Source of the DNA: Asterochloris sp. CNOR1 | Lineage: Eukaryota; Chlorophyta; Trebouxiophyceae; Trebouxiales; Trebouxiaceae | Assembly: GCA_963969365.1 (NCBI GenBank) | Contig: OZ017758.1 | Location: forward strand, 2,108,001-2,172,000 | Direction of reading: 5' to 3' | Length of the DNA stretch: 64,000 nucleotides | Part shown: positions 47,317-62,300 of the stretch, piece after piece | Layout of the letters: each line of letters begins with the position of its first letter | Position numbering within the stretch: the stretch's first letter is position 1 | Notes under the pieces: generated by a model | The model's input: the letters and a program-made list of their open reading frames with translations, nothing else | What the model was told of the DNA's origin: nothing | Database searches by the model: none | Made by a program: the position numbers and the translations under genes

Positions 47317-50300
47317 TCATGCAGATGGGGCTTCCAGCAACCAGTCCACAACTTCCATCAGGAGATCAAAGCTGTGGTATCTAGCTATGTTGCGGAAAAC
47401 GCTTAGCTGTTTTTGGAAGTCTGCTGCCGTTTGGCAGAGCCTCAGTGGGCCGCTGCAGATCCCACACTGACGCAGGAGGTGCCCTTGGAGCACCTGCATA
47501 TGGAAGCAGGCATTTTATGTTGTTGCCAGGTCGCTACATCTCTTGAACAGGCATCAAGCTCCATGATGCCGCACAGCGTGCACTAGATAGGACATCGAAG
47601 ATAATTTGCTCAGCCAAAGACAGCCTGCTGCCTGTGCTCAGCTCTAGACACATCAAAGGTCAGACTCACATTTTTGCACTTGACGCAGACCAGGTCTTGC
47701 AGCTGGAACAGCTTAGCCCGCTGCTGCACCACGTGCAGCAGGGCGGCCTCAATGCTGTCCAGATCGCAGTTGCTGTCACAGATGTGACAGGACCACTTGT
47801 GAGCCTGCAGCCATATGTGCTTCTTTTCAAACCCAATCATGTTTGGCAGGCAGCGGACATGGCAGCAGAACCACTTGTGAGCTCATTGCAACAATTTGCG
47901 GCAGTGCAAAAGGCGTTTCAACACAAGAGCAAGAGATGTGCTGCACCCATAGCTGCATGTTGAGACATGAAAGAGAAGGAGAACTGCTGCACACATGCGT
48001 ACCATTGACTCTAGAAGAGCAAGCTCAGTCTTGCATTGAGCACAATGCCGCGCGCTCTGAAATATGCAGGCTTGTGGGTGCATGCAAGCTGGCCAAGAAT
48101 GTGGCCCTGAAAGGCGAGGCGATGTCAAGAGCAGCAGCACATGCACTGGCACGCAGACTAGGTCCTTGCCTTTGCAGAATGCCCCTGCTGAGCATTGGAT
48201 AGGCGCTTGAAGCTGTCTCAAGCAGGCAACTCACCTGAAGGTCTGGATCTCTGCAGAGGTCCAGGTCCCTGCTGTTGTTGCACTGGCTGCATACCACGTC
48301 TTTCAGCACAAAAGACATGCAGGGCTCCTGCAGCATCAGGGGGTTGATCTCTCAGCCTGTCTGGCAGCCTCAAGGAGTGGTTGCGCAGCCGCTGCGCGCT
48401 ACACAAGCCTTTGAGCACTCTGTCCTGGATGCAGATGAGCAACCACAGCCCCAGCAACTTGGTCATGCATCACAAGTCACTGATCGGCGTTCTTCATGTC
48501 TATCAGAAGCAGCCAGCACTGGTTGGGAGCCTGGCCTGAGCAGTGCTGCACAGGCACAGCCCGGTGAGCAGGACCTGCACAGCAGCGCATTGCAGCTCAG
48601 GCACACCATGCCACCCCGTCCACCAAGAGGGCAGCATCCAGTACCCTTGGGTGCACCAGCTCAGTGTGCTGGACTTCTGCACAGGCGCAAGCTGCATGTC
48701 AGCAACCACCCTTAGAGGCAGCATGCAGTTGATAACTCCCTCACGGGCAGCAGGCCATCTGCGGCAGCCTCTGCTTGGTGCGGCGCAAGCAGTGGCTGCT
48801 GGACTTGCCTTACATTGCAGCAGGGGCACAGCCTATGACACAGCCTATGGCACCTTTCACACAGTAGCACCACCTTAAAAGAAGTAGCATTGGAGAATTC
48901 CCCCATGTTCACCAGGCCAGATGCAGTAGCCTCTGCCTGTTTCTAAACAGGGCACAGGCAGTGCAGTACAAGCACAGCGCCCTGCACTTGGTCCTGCATT
49001 GCATGGCAGCCCTGTCTGAGACAGCCAGCACCATATTCAGCCCACCCTGAAGACGGCGTCTGTTGAGAACTCCCCCACGTGCACCAAACGGAGGAGGTTG
49101 CGTCGCAGGACAGCCACCTCGTCCTCGATGGAGCTGTCCAGGCCCAGCACCGCAGTGACGGTGCGCACAAAGGCCAGTGCAGGGGTGCCCAGCTCCTCCT
49201 ACAGCAAGCAGGCTGCCACTCAGGCAGTGTTAGGGACTGCTATGCTCTCAAGGGCACACACAGAGTGAGGATCCAATGATGTTGTGACTTATTGCGCGCT
49301 GTATCTGGCGCGGACAGGACAGGCAGGGCTGGGGTGCCCAGTGTCATCTGCAGCAGGCATGCATCTGATGGACAGTGGCATCAGAGGGGATGTTGCTCCT
49401 ACCCAAGGGGAGCTTCAAAGATCCGCCACTCTGGTTAGGATTGCATATTCAGCGCAGGAGTGTCCAGCTCTACCAGCAGCAGGCATGCCTTGGGTATACC
49501 CAAGACCCTAAACCCCAGGGGTGCCCAGTCGGCAGCTGGCATGCACTTCATGGGCAGTCTGGTGTGGCAAGGTACAGCTCCTGCAGAAGGTGTAGCACAG
49601 CTCACAGCTTCCAGGCTGGCATGAATTTGCTTTTTTTGGCAATGCCAGAAGAGCCAGAGTGGGGGGTGACACACTCTTCTGCACACAGCACTCAGCTGGC
49701 AGCCAGGTAGGACACCAGGAAACACACGCAGGCCCTTCCAAGGCCCCACACTGTGGGCAAGCAAGCACGTCCAGCCGCTGCAATGGATTGCACCTCCCGC
49801 AGCAAGACGCCCACGATGTAACCCCTGCAGCGTTGGCACTATACGGGAAGCAAGACACACCTCTGTCAGGTGCGATCCCGCCAGCAGCGGGAATTGGTGG
49901 CGGGGCTCCCCGTCATGGGCTGCCACCCACTTCAGGATGTCCCGCACCACGCGCAGCAGCTTCTGCGTGAAGTGGGGGGCCAAGTTGGCCTTCAGCCACG
50001 CCGTCTGCACCTCCCCAGCTGTGCGGGCATCTGCCTGCGCCTGCAGGCGCATGCCTTTCGGTATATCTCTGTGTTTTGACAACTGAGAGAGCCCTCTATG
50101 TCCTTTATGCTTGCGTGAGCCAAACAATTCATCAATTAGAGTTGTCTTTGTTGGTCGCCGTTCGTGTGCGCAAGCAACTGCTGTCACATGTTGCAGCGGC
50201 AGCTGAACGGCTCAGCAAGACAAGTTCTTCCACACAAAGTGGCTTGCCTGCCCATCAAGGATCCCTGGGGGGCTCATGTGCCTGTGCAGCAGCTTGCTAG

Positions 50301-53300
50301 CCCTGATAGGGCATATGCGTGTCCTTTTGCAGCATCAGACCTGGCAGCTCATCCAGCCCTTTTTTAAGAACAGCAGGGAACAACCACTTGGCTGTGGGCT
50401 TACCTGAGAGCCGCCCTGGGATGCCCCCTCCAGGGCACTGCGCTGGGCAGCCCTCCACGGCAGCAGCATGAACTCCACCGTGATGGCCAGGAAAGCCTCC
50501 TGCACCGCTGAAGGCAGGTAGTCCTGCACCCAGATCGATTACCATGTTGAGTGCCTCTCTGTGTTGCATCCTACAACTGATGGCATCAGCATGACAGCTT
50601 CTGCGGCAGACAATGGACGTGTTGATGGTGAGCATTGCCGGGACTGCAGCTCAGCATTTTCAATTTGAGTTATTGACTGAGTCAGCATCCTGTGCTGTGT
50701 TGCATGCAGGAAGGTCCAACATCCCGCACTGTGCTGCAATGTAGGTAGCTGCACGCAAACCAAGCTGCCAATCCTGGCCTGCGCAGAGTTCTCATGCTGC
50801 TTTCTAAGCAGCCGCACGACTCTACCTTGATGTTCCAGAGGTGGTCAAATGTGGGCTGCTGGAGCGCCTGCTCGTCCACATCAGAGTCCACCATATTGGC
50901 ATTGGCTCCCTGCAGGAGTGGTGTGTGTGCTGAGGATGTCATGTTGAGTCTGCCTCCTGTGAGAGGGCAAGCAGGCTGCACTCACAGCCTTGCAGGTTGC
51001 AGAAGTGCCTGTATGGCCATTGCTGGCCGCATCCCTTGCTCTCCCTACTGCTGGCGGTAAGATGGAGCCGCTGCTGGAAGTCACGACTCACACAGCAAGT
51101 GCACAGCAAACATTGCCCTGTTTGCATGGAGACAGGGCAGGAACAGGCAGGACAGTCCTGCCAGGGGTCCTGTACCTGGGACAGGGTGCCAGGCGCCTGG
51201 GTGAGCTGCTCCTGCACCGCTTTTGGCAGCTGAGCCTGGATGCCCAGAAAGTTGTACCTATCCCTGCAGGCAGCAGGTCAGCACGGCTCCTGGGGGGGTG
51301 TCCTTGCATCACAGCTGTGTCACCAAGTCAAGCATGAGGCCATGACACAGGGCTGCACTGCAAGTGCTTTACGCCCCTTACATCAGCCCAGCAGCCTGCA
51401 GTCGCATCTGGCTTGAAGCAGTGCTCACATGCCTTGTGCTGCAGGCAGGGCATGCGCTGCATCAACTCTCCTCACAGAATGGAACAGTAACAATAGTTCA
51501 CACCGTCGAGTAGTTTCCTGTCAAGCAGACAGGAGTTCACCTGTACAGCAGCGTGTGCCAGAAGACCTCAGGCTGCAGCTCCAGCCAGGCAAACAGTTCC
51601 CGCCGGCGCAGCGCCTGGAGGAGGTAGTCTGTGTACCTGCAGGAGGCCAGGGATTTACAAGTGCAGCTGGCCATGTGCTGCCCGCTGCGTGGCGGTGAGA
51701 TGATGCGCTGTGGCTATAAGCTGGCAAAGCCTGATGCTGACCGCCTGAGCTGTTGTGCAATTGTATCAGGCAGGTGTTGAGTCTCAATGTGGCTGACTTT
51801 GAGGCAAGGACACCATGATGGGGCCAAGCCTGGAGGCCATGCTTTTGGGTTGGGCTGGCTTGTAGCACTGGGCATGGAACTTGCAAACTTGGCGCTTGCA
51901 GTGCTGCGTGCTGCTGGTTACAGCTGTGCTGCAGGCTGCACATGGCTGGCGCTGGTAGCATACCTGCCTCTAATACCAGTCCGGCATATTCATCTAGGCA
52001 TCACTTGCAAGATCTAAGTTGATGTCCCACAGAAGGTCACGTAATAAATGCTTTGCTGGAGAACACACGCTGAGACAGAGCACACTGGCAGGCACAGCGC
52101 ATGAGACGTTGGCACCCACCCCACAGCTGCTGTCAGGTTGCGTTTCCCCGTTGACAGGATGATGCTGTGCAGGTCTGCGGACACCACTGTGGACCCCAGC
52201 TTGCGCATTGACGCCACCAGCTGCGCCAGCACCTTCCTCATCAGGCCTGTACCAACCAGCTGCATTTGAGTTACGCTTGAAAGACAGGCACAGGATGTGG
52301 AAGCAGAAGACTCTTGAACAGAGCAATCTCCAGAAAAGGGGCAGCCCCAGGAGCTTAGCCAGCCTGACAAGGCCACATCCCATGACCCTGCTCCCAGCAG
52401 GTCAGCTCAGCAGCAGCAGACTCTTAGGGCAGCCTGAGTTGAACGGCAGCAGTCGGCAGCGCACCTGCCACCGTCCGCTTGAGTGCAGGGTTGGACAGCC
52501 CAGCAGCCGGGCTGCAAAGCCAACGCCAGAAGTTGCGCAGCAGCACGTCCGCATGTCTGCATGGAATAGAGCTGTTTGCAGCGTTCTTGATACTCATCAC
52601 AAGCCAGGGGTCCAGGACCCACTTGAGCTTTTTCAACAGGGCTGCTGAACACTTTTTGTCAGATAACGACATTCTCAGAGTAGAACTCTTGATTTCTACC
52701 CTTTTGTGGCTGAGGGTCCACCAGCCAGAGGACACCTATGAGCTGACACAGGCATCACAAAGTGCATGGGACGTCTTACTTGGCGTGTGGACATCACCGC
52801 CAGCCATGAAAAGCGCCCACACAAGGACAGCCCTGTGTCAGGTGGACATCAAGGTCCCTGGCCCCATGAGTACCAATATGGGGCATCTGTAGAAGCTGCG
52901 TATGCCAGGCATGACCCCATGCAGGACTCACCACACCTGCTGCACATAGCCTCATGCAGCTCTTGCAGTCCATGCAGGACTGCAGCCCATGATGCAGCCC
53001 CAGTGCCTGTGTATGCAGTCCCATCCCCAACACCTCATGTCGTTGAATGGGGCCTTGCTGCTGCAGGACTTGCCCCCAGCCTGGTCCCAAGTCACTGCAC
53101 TCTTCTGCATCCTGAGCCAGACTTGCTGTCAATTTACTTCCAAATCAGCTGCCTTCCCACCTGCTGTTGTTGACTGTGGCCTCGTGCAGCAGGTCCTGCA
53201 GCAGCTGGCGCAGGATGCCGAAGGCTGGGCCCCATCCCTCGGAGTTGCTGGCAGCGGTGCTGCTCACAGTGGCACCCTCCAGCTCCCCGATCAAGCCAGC

Positions 53301-56300
53301 CTGCAGCGGCAGGACAACCCAACTGAAGCCATGGAAGGATGGGCCAATGACGGGGGTTGTGTGCAAGGGGGCTGAGGGCTTCTTGTTGGCAGTCTGCACA
53401 GGCTGGCCAAAGGGCAGGCGCAGCATTTCTGACTTGGATTTGTTGGCTGAGGTGTGCTTTGGGAGGCACGCTTGGACCAACTGCATCGCCGCATCCCAAA
53501 GCACTCCAGTTAACTTGTGGGCTGTCCAGATTGTGCGATCAGGCTCAGATTCATGCAAACTTAGCTAACAAACATGGCCAGCTTCCCAGAAAATGGATGC
53601 CAGGCAGCGGTCAGCACTTCCCAGTGTTGCTGCTTCTGCCCAGCTTTTACTGTCTAGACTGCCTGCAGGGACATGGCTCACCTGGCATACTGCATTGACC
53701 GCCAGATGATGAATCTTCAGCTGCACACACACGCAGCGATAGGCCCCTGGGAAGACAACCTGCACAGCACCCCATAACATGCCATTGAAGAGAGGCTAAC
53801 ACTTCCAAGGAGCCATCCACCTGACAGCTGAGGCACTCATCAGAGGCCTACGATTGGGCCTTGATGGCAAGATGCAATATTACAGGTGCTCTCTGCTGAC
53901 CGCGATGCCGTCACAACAGCTGCATGTAAGCCTGATGCTTCCCTCAAAAGGCATCCAGCTCTGCCTGAGCACAACACCAAGATGGTACTTGCCAGCGCAG
54001 CGCCCTATCCCCCGCACCTCTGTGCCAGCCTCCTCCGCAAAGAACCTGTCATCAACAGCTGTGGGGTCGGCACTGCCTGCAATGTCTGGCAGGGCGGGGT
54101 CCGCCAGCCACAGCAGGTGGCCCCCGTCGCGCAGGCGCCGCCCAAAGAGAGCATCTAGCGTCTGCAGGGCCCAGTCTCCATGCATGCTTCCCACAGGGAG
54201 GTGGCTGTACTGGGCCAGGTGGACTTGCTCCTGCAGGGCAGCGCCACCAGACATGGACATGTACTGGGCCACCAGACCTGGACACTGTACTGGGCCAGGC
54301 AGACCTGCTCCTGCAGATCCATGCCGCCAGCCTTTGTCAAGAGCTGATGCAGCTGACAGAAGGGCTGCACAGTGCCGGGTGCTTGCTGTCTTGCGCATGT
54401 CAGAAGGGTGAGGGGGCAAGGGGGGTGAGGTGGGGTTGGTGGATCCCCAGAACAGACAGGGCTCTCAAAGCAGCAGGCAGCCACTCCTCAAAGGAACTGT
54501 TGGGTTGCAGCTGCACAAGCAGGGGGAGACAGCACCCTCAAAGCCGGCGCTCCAGTCAAGCAAACAACAACGTAGATCAGCCCGTGAAGCACCATACACA
54601 GACTGACAGGAAGCCTGGCCCTTCCAGCCTCACCTTGAGCCAGGTGCCAGCTGCCGCCGCCCTCTGCACCGCCACACGAGCAGAGCGCTGCTGCCAGGCC
54701 AGGCTGGGGTACGCGCTGTCGCCGCTGTGGGCAGGCATGTCACAGCAGGGCAGCTCGCCCAGCGCCGGCAGGTGGTGCTGCATGCGCTGCACACCTCCAG
54801 GAGCTTCCACCACGACTGCCATGGGGCCCCTGTGCCGCTGCCTGCAGGACATGGGGCGTCCTCAGCACAGGGCCAGGTGCGGGTGCTTCGAAGCTGCGCG
54901 CTGTGGGCAACTCCGCCCAAAAAATTTCTTCTGCTGCCGCCTGCATGGTGTGTTCACCCACACCAAGCTTCAGCCTCACCAGGGCTGCGCCACTTGCCTG
55001 TCCAGGGCCCTGCAGGCCTCTGCCCCTGTCCTGACTTGCGCCACCTCAAGCTGCACTCAAACACAGGCGCTGAGCCTTGCTGCGTTGCAGGCTCACCTCA
55101 GCTGCCCCAACTCCCTGTCCAAGAGTCTGCAGGCCTCTGCCTCAGTCCTGACATACACCACCTCCAGCTGCATGCTGTCCGCCGGCGGCAGGGGCTGGCT
55201 GGGCAGCTCCTCTGCCTGAGACAGGGCTGCCGCCTCCTGCTGGGCTGCCGCCTCCTGCCAGGCACGCTCCAGGGTCTGCTGGGTTACCTCATGTGCCCCT
55301 GCTGCTGCAGGGTTGGTCACCACAACCACCACCCTGCAAGACAGGCAGCCACAGCAGGATCTTGGTGCAACAGTCTGAGCAGAGAGAGGCTGCCGCAAGG
55401 TTGGTCACAACAAGCACCATCCCCTAAGACAGGCAGCTGAAGCAGGGTCTTGGTCCAAGAAAGTGAGCAAAGAAGGACTGCTGCAGGGCGGTGACTGGTG
55501 ATACTATCTGTAGGCAGACGGGCAGGCAGTCTGTTGAGTGTAAGCTTACGGTGCCAGCAGAGTAAGCTGCAGGGTGGTGAAGTCACCATCACTCTGCAAG
55601 CAAGTCGCCAGGTGATATCTGCAAAATTTTGGGATTGCAGCAATGCGCTTCAGGGTTGGTCATCACCACAGGGTTTTCGGTGACTGCCGCAGATTGGTGA
55701 CCACTGCAACAATCACCTTGCAGACAGCCAGGCTGCCAGGGGTCTATCAGGTCCAACACTCTGTTGACACAAGAGGTTCTTGTGGCAAGGACACTGAATG
55801 GCCAGTGCACAGGATGCAGCCTCATGTCAGCAAGTAAGATGGCAACCTGGAAGATGCTGGATTTGGCAAGGCTGATTGCTGGCCGCAGGCTCGAGCTGCG
55901 TGGTGATTGCAGCAGGAAAGGGGCCCACACAATCAGGCAGCCAACCTGCTGACCACAGGCATGTGCAGGGCGTGCACAGCCCTCCCCCGTGCCACATCGT
56001 GTGACTGGAACAACGCCATGTGTCGCAGCGGCCCCATGCCCTCAGGGCCCTCCCCTGCCAGGTAGGGATGCTTGGTGGTGGTCGACATCTGCAGTCATCA
56101 ATGTGAGTGTTCTCTGTGAGACATGGCTGCTGCCTCAGCCAGCAAAAGCAGTGCAGCCAGTTCTTGAGGTTGCCGCCACCAGGGCAGACATCCAGAGCAC
56201 AGGGTGTCAGCTCAGTACTGCAGCCTCCAGGCCAGGCAGCTGCCGGCAGAAAGCTAAGAGAGACTTGAACAGTGCATCAACGCGTGATCTGAGAAACTGC

Positions 56301-59300
56301 TTTCCACACATGCAGGTCCTCTCAAACCCATTGCACCCACAGCCCTTCCACTCATGCACAGCATAAGGGCACTCGCAGAGGCCCTGGGAGAGCGGACATG
56401 CTATGACCCTAAATCATAGACATGGAAGAGCACAGGGAGTCACCAGCAGCTCTGAGACAGCAAAGCCCTCAGACAGGGCGCGATCCCTGCTGTCAGGGGC
56501 TACAGTGACCACGCAGCCCAGCTGCAGCGCAGCCTGCCACTGCAGGGGCAGGCGCTCCTCAAAGACACCCTTGATGTGGGGCGCTGCAAGCTGCAGCTCC
56601 AGCTGGTTGGCCTGCTGGCTGAAGGCAGCATCCTCCATCGTCACCTGCATGGGTGACAGATGGGGTGTGTGACACGCAGTGGACCTGAAGCTTATAGACA
56701 CACACTGGCTGGCTAGGATTGCTGGCTGCAGCCAGCACCCTGCCTGGTTGCCTGCAGATGCAGGGGCCTTGGTCCTGCTTGGCAGGTGCACAGCACAAAA
56801 TTAGCTTGGCACCACAAAATTGTGACATTCTTGGTCCCATGGCCCCCATAGGCCACCAGCTGAGTCATGTCTACTCCCAATACCTGGGCTGGAGAAGGCT
56901 ACTGACGCAGTGCTCTCCAGAGGAGTTGGTTCATGTACAAGCCTGCCTCTGCAAAGGGACTGGGCCCGACTACGCTATCTCAACAGCAAGGCGAACATGA
57001 GTGACACACATGTGCATGATGCTTGGGTTCCTGGTGGGTGCCATGAGCAACAGGGCTGTGAGGCATGCCTGATGTACTCTGCACTCACGGCGATGCACAC
57101 CCAGCAACAGAATCAGTCTTGCCTGGTAGATGTTGTGCGCCTCAGCCCCATACGGCAGAGTACGGGAGACTCGCGGCCCCAGCGCAGCAGCTGTAGGGTC
57201 GTCCGGGGGCAGTGTGGAGTTGACGTAGAACGTGCGAGGCACCTTCAGCGGCACGGCATACAGGCTGGAGTCCACCAGCACCCAGGCCTGCAGCAAGCAC
57301 AGCTCCAGATCTCGGTCTGTAGAACAGGCAAAGAGGAACCATGCTGGGAGCGCTAGCTACAGGTTTCGTGGCTGAGCATGCAGCAATCATCATGAATCCA
57401 TGCCTCTAGCACACACATCACCTGGGACTGTGAATGGACTGAAGGTGGAGCAGGTATGAGTGCTTGCTGTGCAGCAAGCAGAGAAGAGCGGGGAGGATGC
57501 AGAATCAGCTGGCTCATTTGCAGTGTTGACTGCAGCAAACATGAGCACACAGTCTGGGCAGCAAGCTCATTGTGCAGCTGTGCGCCCCTGACGTCAGTCT
57601 GCAGTACAGGCTTCGAGTTGGCTGAATAGACTCACCTTGAACTGGCCTGGCGTGCTGGTTGGCGCCAGCTGCAGGATCTGCCAGTAGGCATGCGTGGCGG
57701 CCACTGCCTGCTGCCGGAAGAAGGAAGCCGCGCCCGCTGCTGCAGCACACGCAGCCACATTGGCAGCTTGAGATGCCTGACTCAGCCTTTGGTGTGCAGC
57801 AGCATCAGCAATGAGTAGGCAAGTGGCTATGGCTTGGAGACCTCATGGTGGCCAAGAGTGTTCTACACTGCTGCACAAGTGCCTGGGGCTCAAAGCGCAG
57901 CACTGTGAACAGAGTGCATCCTGTCCGCCTTGAAGCCCTTGCAGCACTCTAGAACACAATCCTCCAGTCCACAATGGAGCTCACTAGATGGATCCCAGGC
58001 CACGAACGACTTCACACACCTCTAGGCTGCAGGCTGAGCTGCTGCTGGTGCTGAGCGTGCCCAGGAGGGGCTCCTCTCTTGCCTGCACCCTTGTCCCCGT
58101 CCACTTTGCGCCGCTTGCGTTTGCTGCGAGCCTCCTGCCACCGGCGCTTCTGGTGCTGCAGCCAAGCAGCAGGGTCCTCCTTCCTGCAGGATGCAGCCAT
58201 GCAGAGAATGAACACCTGCTCAGCCAGCAGCAGCCTCAGGCTTGAGCTGCAGGGTGCTTGGCAGCCTCTGGGCCACACAAAGTTCTTACAGCAGTGGTCA
58301 TGACCTCACCCTGTCAATGGACGCTGCACAGCTGCGCGTGGGCAAAGCATGAGCTGCACAGACTGTGTAAAAGCCTGATCTGAGAGGGCCCATGAGTTGG
58401 CTTCGCCATGATGTTGCCGCATGAATAGTGAGCCGCACATTTGCCAGGCACACCTGCTAGGCGCTGGTCCCAGCTGCTCTGATGGCTCCTCAGACTCCAG
58501 CATGTTGCTGGTGTCCCCAACATTCTCCTGCTGCAGCTCATCAGCCAACTGCACAGACGTCGCTCGAGCGCTCCCGCCATGGGCTGAAGGCGGCTTGGCC
58601 ACGCCAAAGTCCTACAAGTGTCCAGGAATGCTTAGAAGCACAAATAGCTGCTTCCTGGTTGCTATCATTGAAAGCAGCTGCATGCACTCAGAATGGTGCT
58701 GTCTGGCCTTTGCCTACTAACAATAATGATGATGATGCTAAGCTGCAAAGCTGTGGGCAGATATGCATGCAGCCTGGCAGCAGCTAAGTACGAGGTCGTT
58801 ACAGCTGTCAGGTCCCTCAAAGCTCAGCATCAAGCTGCAGGTCAAGCTGCAGCAAACATGCTTTTCACAGCATGACGCAAGCGCACCTCCAGATCTGCTA
58901 CCTTGTCACCCTTAGAGCTGCCACCCCCTGGCACAAAGAATTCGTGTAGGCGCCGCTGCTGGAACTTGTCAAGCTTCTCTTGCACCTGTAACGCATAAGG
59001 GTCCAAGGTAGGGCCCAGCATGTGGCAGATGAGCTGGAAGAGACCTGCTTCTGCTTGTAAGTGTATGATCCACGCTGCTGTTGAACAGGCCATGGAGTTG
59101 CAGCCCAGAAGCTCCTTGGCACCAAGTACCAAGGTAGGCCGTCAGCAGACCAGGGGGCTTCAGCAGCATGCACCTCTGGCATACCAAAAAACAGATTGAT
59201 TAGTGCCCAACATGCCATGGCAGCCAGACTGCCCTGGCCAGAACAGGGGAAGCTTAACTGGGATGCAGAGTGCCTGCATGCAGTTGTCACACCATCTTGT

Positions 59301-62300
59301 GCAGCCAGTCTGGGTGCTTGATGCGGGGCACTGGGTTGGGCACACGCTGCATGGCGGCCGGGATGGTGATGATCTTCTGGATGGTGCCGCCCAGCCGCTC
59401 CCGGTAGTAGTCCCAATCTACTATGCCCCTCACATCTGGCACCTCGTCTGCTGGGCCTGCAAAGATAGGGGCGCCTTGAGCGCACCTTAAGCAAGCACAA
59501 GGGGGGACTGTCAAATGGTGACTGCTTCATAACAGGCCCCTTTTCCAGAAGTCAAGCGCGCAGCATGTCAGAAATATTGTGACTCATGGTGGCCTGCGCT
59601 GTGCACCGCCCAGATCACTCTCTTCTCATCCCCCTTTCCCCCCACCCCTGGCACCACAAAGCAAGTCACAACCCAATTGTGCTCAGCACACACGGCTGAG
59701 ACACTCGGGCCCCCACCTCTTGAGGGGCCCGCGACTAGCACGTTCACAGCATGGCATGCAGCACGTTTCCTCAGTCTGAGCACCATGGGTGCCGCCAATG
59801 CACCATGGCAGGCTGCATTGCCGCCATGCTGCAGCATATCAATGGCCAGCTTGCAAGCAGGAAGCTTTAGGTGCACTTCGCTTCCCCTGCACCTTGGCGA
59901 TGCTGCCTAAGTACCTGCCAAAGCACAAGTTCCAGCTTGAGCCATGCCATTCACCCATCTGCAGGGGATGGGCCCTCAGAGCACTCACAGATGTAGCACC
60001 ACACTGCCACCCACCTTGTGCCAGGTCGCCCACCCACTTGCGCAGGAAGGTCCGTGCCACGGAGGGCTCGGTCGAGAAGATGGCAACCGGAACAGCGCGC
60101 TCGCTGGTCGGCGAGTTCTCTGGCCTCTTGGCCACCACGTAGTTGCAGTTGAGTCCCTTGTCCTTGATGCGGTCGTCCCCCAGGAACTGGGCCAGGCGCT
60201 TGGCCGTCGTGATGGCGCAGCTCTTGCGGCCTGCAAAATGACTTCGTGAGTTACTGCAGAAGCTCAGGCAGAGCGGCATGACTTACAGCTCAGTGTGTGC
60301 CATGGTCCTCCCAACAGACTCCACTCTGCCGTCTTGCTGCAGCACAACATGTGCTGTAAGGCCACTGTAAAGCCGCATACTTCTCCATTGTCCTGCTCAT
60401 GGTGGATGACTTGCTACTGCATTTTGTTCATCTTTGCTTGACAGCTTTCAACGGACGATCAACAAACTTTTGCCTCACCCTCATACTCGTCCATTGCCTT
60501 GCTCATTGTGGAGGACTCGCTGATATACTCCAGGACCTCCTCATTGTTCAGGTCAACGCCCTGCAGCCAGAGGGCAGCACGGCCATGAGCACTTGACTAC
60601 CACCCGCCCCAAGGCGGTTTCTGTGCACTCTTTTGAGCAGCACAGGGACCGCGCAGCCAAAGCTGGTCAACAATGCCCCTTGCTGTGGAGCATGGTGCGG
60701 CCTGACCACTGAGAGCCAGAAGCAGACCGCTGAACCGTCAGATAGGCCTGGCTCGCTTGTTTTGAACCCTGGCGCCCACAGGGCTGCCAGCAACCATGTC
60801 CAAGTGCCTCTGCTGGCCAGCTTCTCTTTTCTACACAGCCCATCGCCCAATGAGTGCAGGCGCATATCTGCACTGGGCGCTGTACTTGTGGGCTGCTTAG
60901 GGCAAACCTGCGTGTCCAGCATGTCCAGCCACCTGTTGGCCACTGCAGCCACTGCTGCATAGCAGTCCTGCAGGGTGTCCCCAGCCAGAAATTTCTCAAA
61001 CACCTGCACATCAGGGCTGCAGCAGCTCAGCCATGCACTTATAAGCTGCTTCACATTGTGTTTCCAGAACAGCCCAGCTGTCCTGCCAGCCATGGATTGC
61101 ACGCTGGTGCACACCCAGCCAGCTGCACAGAGAAGTGTGAAGGCCAGCATAGCTCCAGAAACCTTAGGCTGCAGAGGCTTGTATTGAGCACTGATAAGCA
61201 AATGCCCTCTGCAGCAGCACCCTCTTGTGGATGCCCAAGGCCTTATCCAAAGATCCAGCAGCAACAGGTTGCAGTAGCCCAGCTGCCTTGCGCTTCACAA
61301 CCACCTGCATGTTTCAGACTCTGCTGCCCACCTCAGACTGGAAGACCTTGATCAGCTTGAGCTCCCCACGGCGCTTGAGCTCAAACCCCTTCAGCTCGGC
61401 CAGGGAGCCGTCAAAGTTGAAGACTGCATAGCGCTTCTTGATCAGCTTGCCCTCTTCCTTGCTTGCCGGCAGGATCATGGCCTACACGCACAACCTTGTG
61501 ATGCTTACTGACGAGACTGAGCTGCAACTGCTGACTCTGCGCAGCCAACAAGACACCAAGCCAGGACCAGCACAGCCCGCAAACAAAGTGCACTGAGACT
61601 TGGCAGCAGTGCGAAGCTTGATGTGATCATAAGTATCCAGTTGCTTTGCAGTTCTCTCCTGTCAGGCCTGTACCATGTTGTCACACACTGAAGCCGCAAA
61701 CCAGCTGGCCCTGCCCTGCATGCTTGCTGCAGGTTCTCCCCATTGATCTGCAGCATGCTTTGACAGAAGTGATCAGCCTTGCAAGCTGCTGACCCAGAAA
61801 AGCTCCTTTGTGGCAGGTTTGCTTGTCAAACAAAACTGTCCTCATCTCCACAGCATCCCTTTGTGACATGGACAATAAAATGCACCATGTCCTTGGCCTG
61901 CACCTCAGCTGGAGCGCACACCCTTGCCGTGGTGCATGCCTTCTGCATGGCACCTGCTGCAAGCCTCACCCTCAAACGTGTTGCAGAATACCAATCCCGC
62001 TGACAGCTGCCAAGCTCACCCTGTAGGGTCCGTCCACCTCAAACTCTATGGACATCTCGCTGCTGGTCTTGTAGATGCGCCGCTCCGCATCCACCAGGGT
62101 CTCGTACTGGTCATTGGTGTTGTGCTCGGCCACCATCACGTTCAGCATCACGCAGGGGTAAGAGATCTTGAGGGGCTTGCCGTCTTTCTTGGTGAACTGC
62201 AGGGCCATTTGCACTGGATCTGCCTTTTTCCACGAACAATATGTTGAGGGACAAGGGCAGTCTTGGCTGATGTGCTTTTGTGGCCTGCGTGTGTGAGCCA

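Noticed and set aside
53880-54419. Continuous 179-codon minus-strand frame taken as one POLE exon
   Set aside because: The part after 54235 corresponds to POLE, but the upstream part crosses the 80-bp duplication in a frame that does not match the family. An intron fits better.
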